From Flaccisagitta enflata (taxonomy: Eukaryota; Chaetognatha; Sagittoidea; Aphragmophora), in NCBI GenBank assembly GCA_965153355.1, contig OZ231128.1:2914001-2978000 (forward strand): 64,000 nucleotides of DNA, read 5' to 3'. Every line of letters starts with the position of its first letter. Within the stretch, counting starts at the first letter, position 1. This document shows, piece by piece, positions 63,484-64,000 of the stretch. A program made the translations under genes and the position numbers. Below the pieces are notes generated by a model. The model searched no databases. It was given only the letters and a program-made list of their open reading frames with translations, and was not told where the DNA came from.

Positions 63484-64000
63484 CTTTTGGGCAGCGGCAG
63501 TGGCAGCGGCTCCAAAGGGGTCAATGACCTATGCTTTCACACATATGGGGAATATTCTCCTCCTCCTTCTTCTTCTCCTCCTTCTTCGTACCCCCCCTCC
63601 TCCCAACCTCCAGGCCCATATCTCAGCCTTGAGGCTCATATCATCATATCGCTCATATCATTTTGATGCGAATATAAGATCATATATATCCAAGCCTGGA
63701 GGCGCAAATCCCGGTCTTGAGGCCTAAATCTCAACCTCATGGCCCAAATCCCAATCCCAAGGACCAAATTCCAGCCTCAAGGGACTTGAGCCTCAGGACT
63801 GGGATTCGGACCTTGAGGCTGGGATGTGGGCCTCAAGGCTGGGATATGGGCCTGGAGGTTGGGGGAGGGGGGGGTGCGGAAGAGAAGAAGAAGAAGAATG
63901 AGGAGGAGAAAAGTCTTCATATATGTGAAAGCATACGTCATCTACCCCTTTGGGGCCACTGCCCCACTCCCACTCCAACTTTACGCACAACCTACTTAGG
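63484..64000. mobile_element. R2 foldback element, both arms, running to the window edge
   Basis: The left arm (GGGCAGCGGCAGTGGCAGCG, CTATGCTTTCACACATATGG) and inverted right arm (TATATGTGAAAGCATACGTC, CCCCTTTGGGGCCACTGCCC, ACAACCTACTTAGG) flank the ~20-bp minisatellite, whose orientation switches near 63780. Confidence 0.75.

Overview
This is an animal (metazoan) nuclear genomic window. It has spliced genes with GT-AG introns, very dense simple-sequence repeats and many non-autonomous transposons. Striated-muscle troponin I genes point to a bilaterian. The sequence does not fix the phylum: I found no rRNA, mitochondrial or other phylum-diagnostic gene. No sequence search could be run, so family calls rest on reading the translations.

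The core of the window is a tandem cluster of four complete troponin I (TnI) genes, all on the minus strand and each reconstructed exon by exon with matching intron phases: copy A (48368..43278), copy B (41956..36942), copy C (32657..27305) and copy D (21027..10335). They encode predicted proteins of about 168, 233, 187 and 189 residues. The exons are only 44-391 bp and sit among kilobases of microsatellite and transposon, so open reading frames alone do not reveal them. The paralogues share one intron exactly (phase 2, at the start of the inhibitory region) but differ at the other positions. Each start codon lies 1-30 nt downstream of a 3' splice acceptor, which implies untranslated first exons or spliced-leader trans-splicing.

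At the left end a plus-strand gene converges on copy D. Two exons are visible (1496-1756 and 5027-6081). They encode a multi-pass membrane protein whose CDP-alcohol phosphotransferase signature is split across the intron; it most resembles ceramide phosphoethanolamine synthase-like enzymes. At the right end, three putative minus-strand exons (59186..59155, 58300..58200, 53725..53636) chain in phase to a stop codon. A fourth (61748..61695) may belong to the same unidentified gene.

The rest is repeat. (1) About two dozen copies of a 100-220 bp family (called R1 here) whose terminal hairpins change sequence between subfamilies but keep their pairing. (2) A foldback family with an internal ~20-bp minisatellite (R2). 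(3) TIR elements, including a 4088-bp element with 145-bp TIRs and a 9-bp target duplication, a hAT-like element nested in another hAT-like element, and several TA-flanked MITEs. (4) Long GA/CT, CA, GAA, GTT, TAC, ATTC and GAAA tracts.

The most unusual feature is that three TnI introns (in copies B, C and D) start with a tandem array whose unit contains a copy of the adjacent exon end plus its 5' splice site. In copy D the array is in exact 88-bp register and has been split by the 4088-bp transposon. Two of these introns are at positions unique to one paralogue, which suggests intron birth or growth by tandem duplication of an exon edge.
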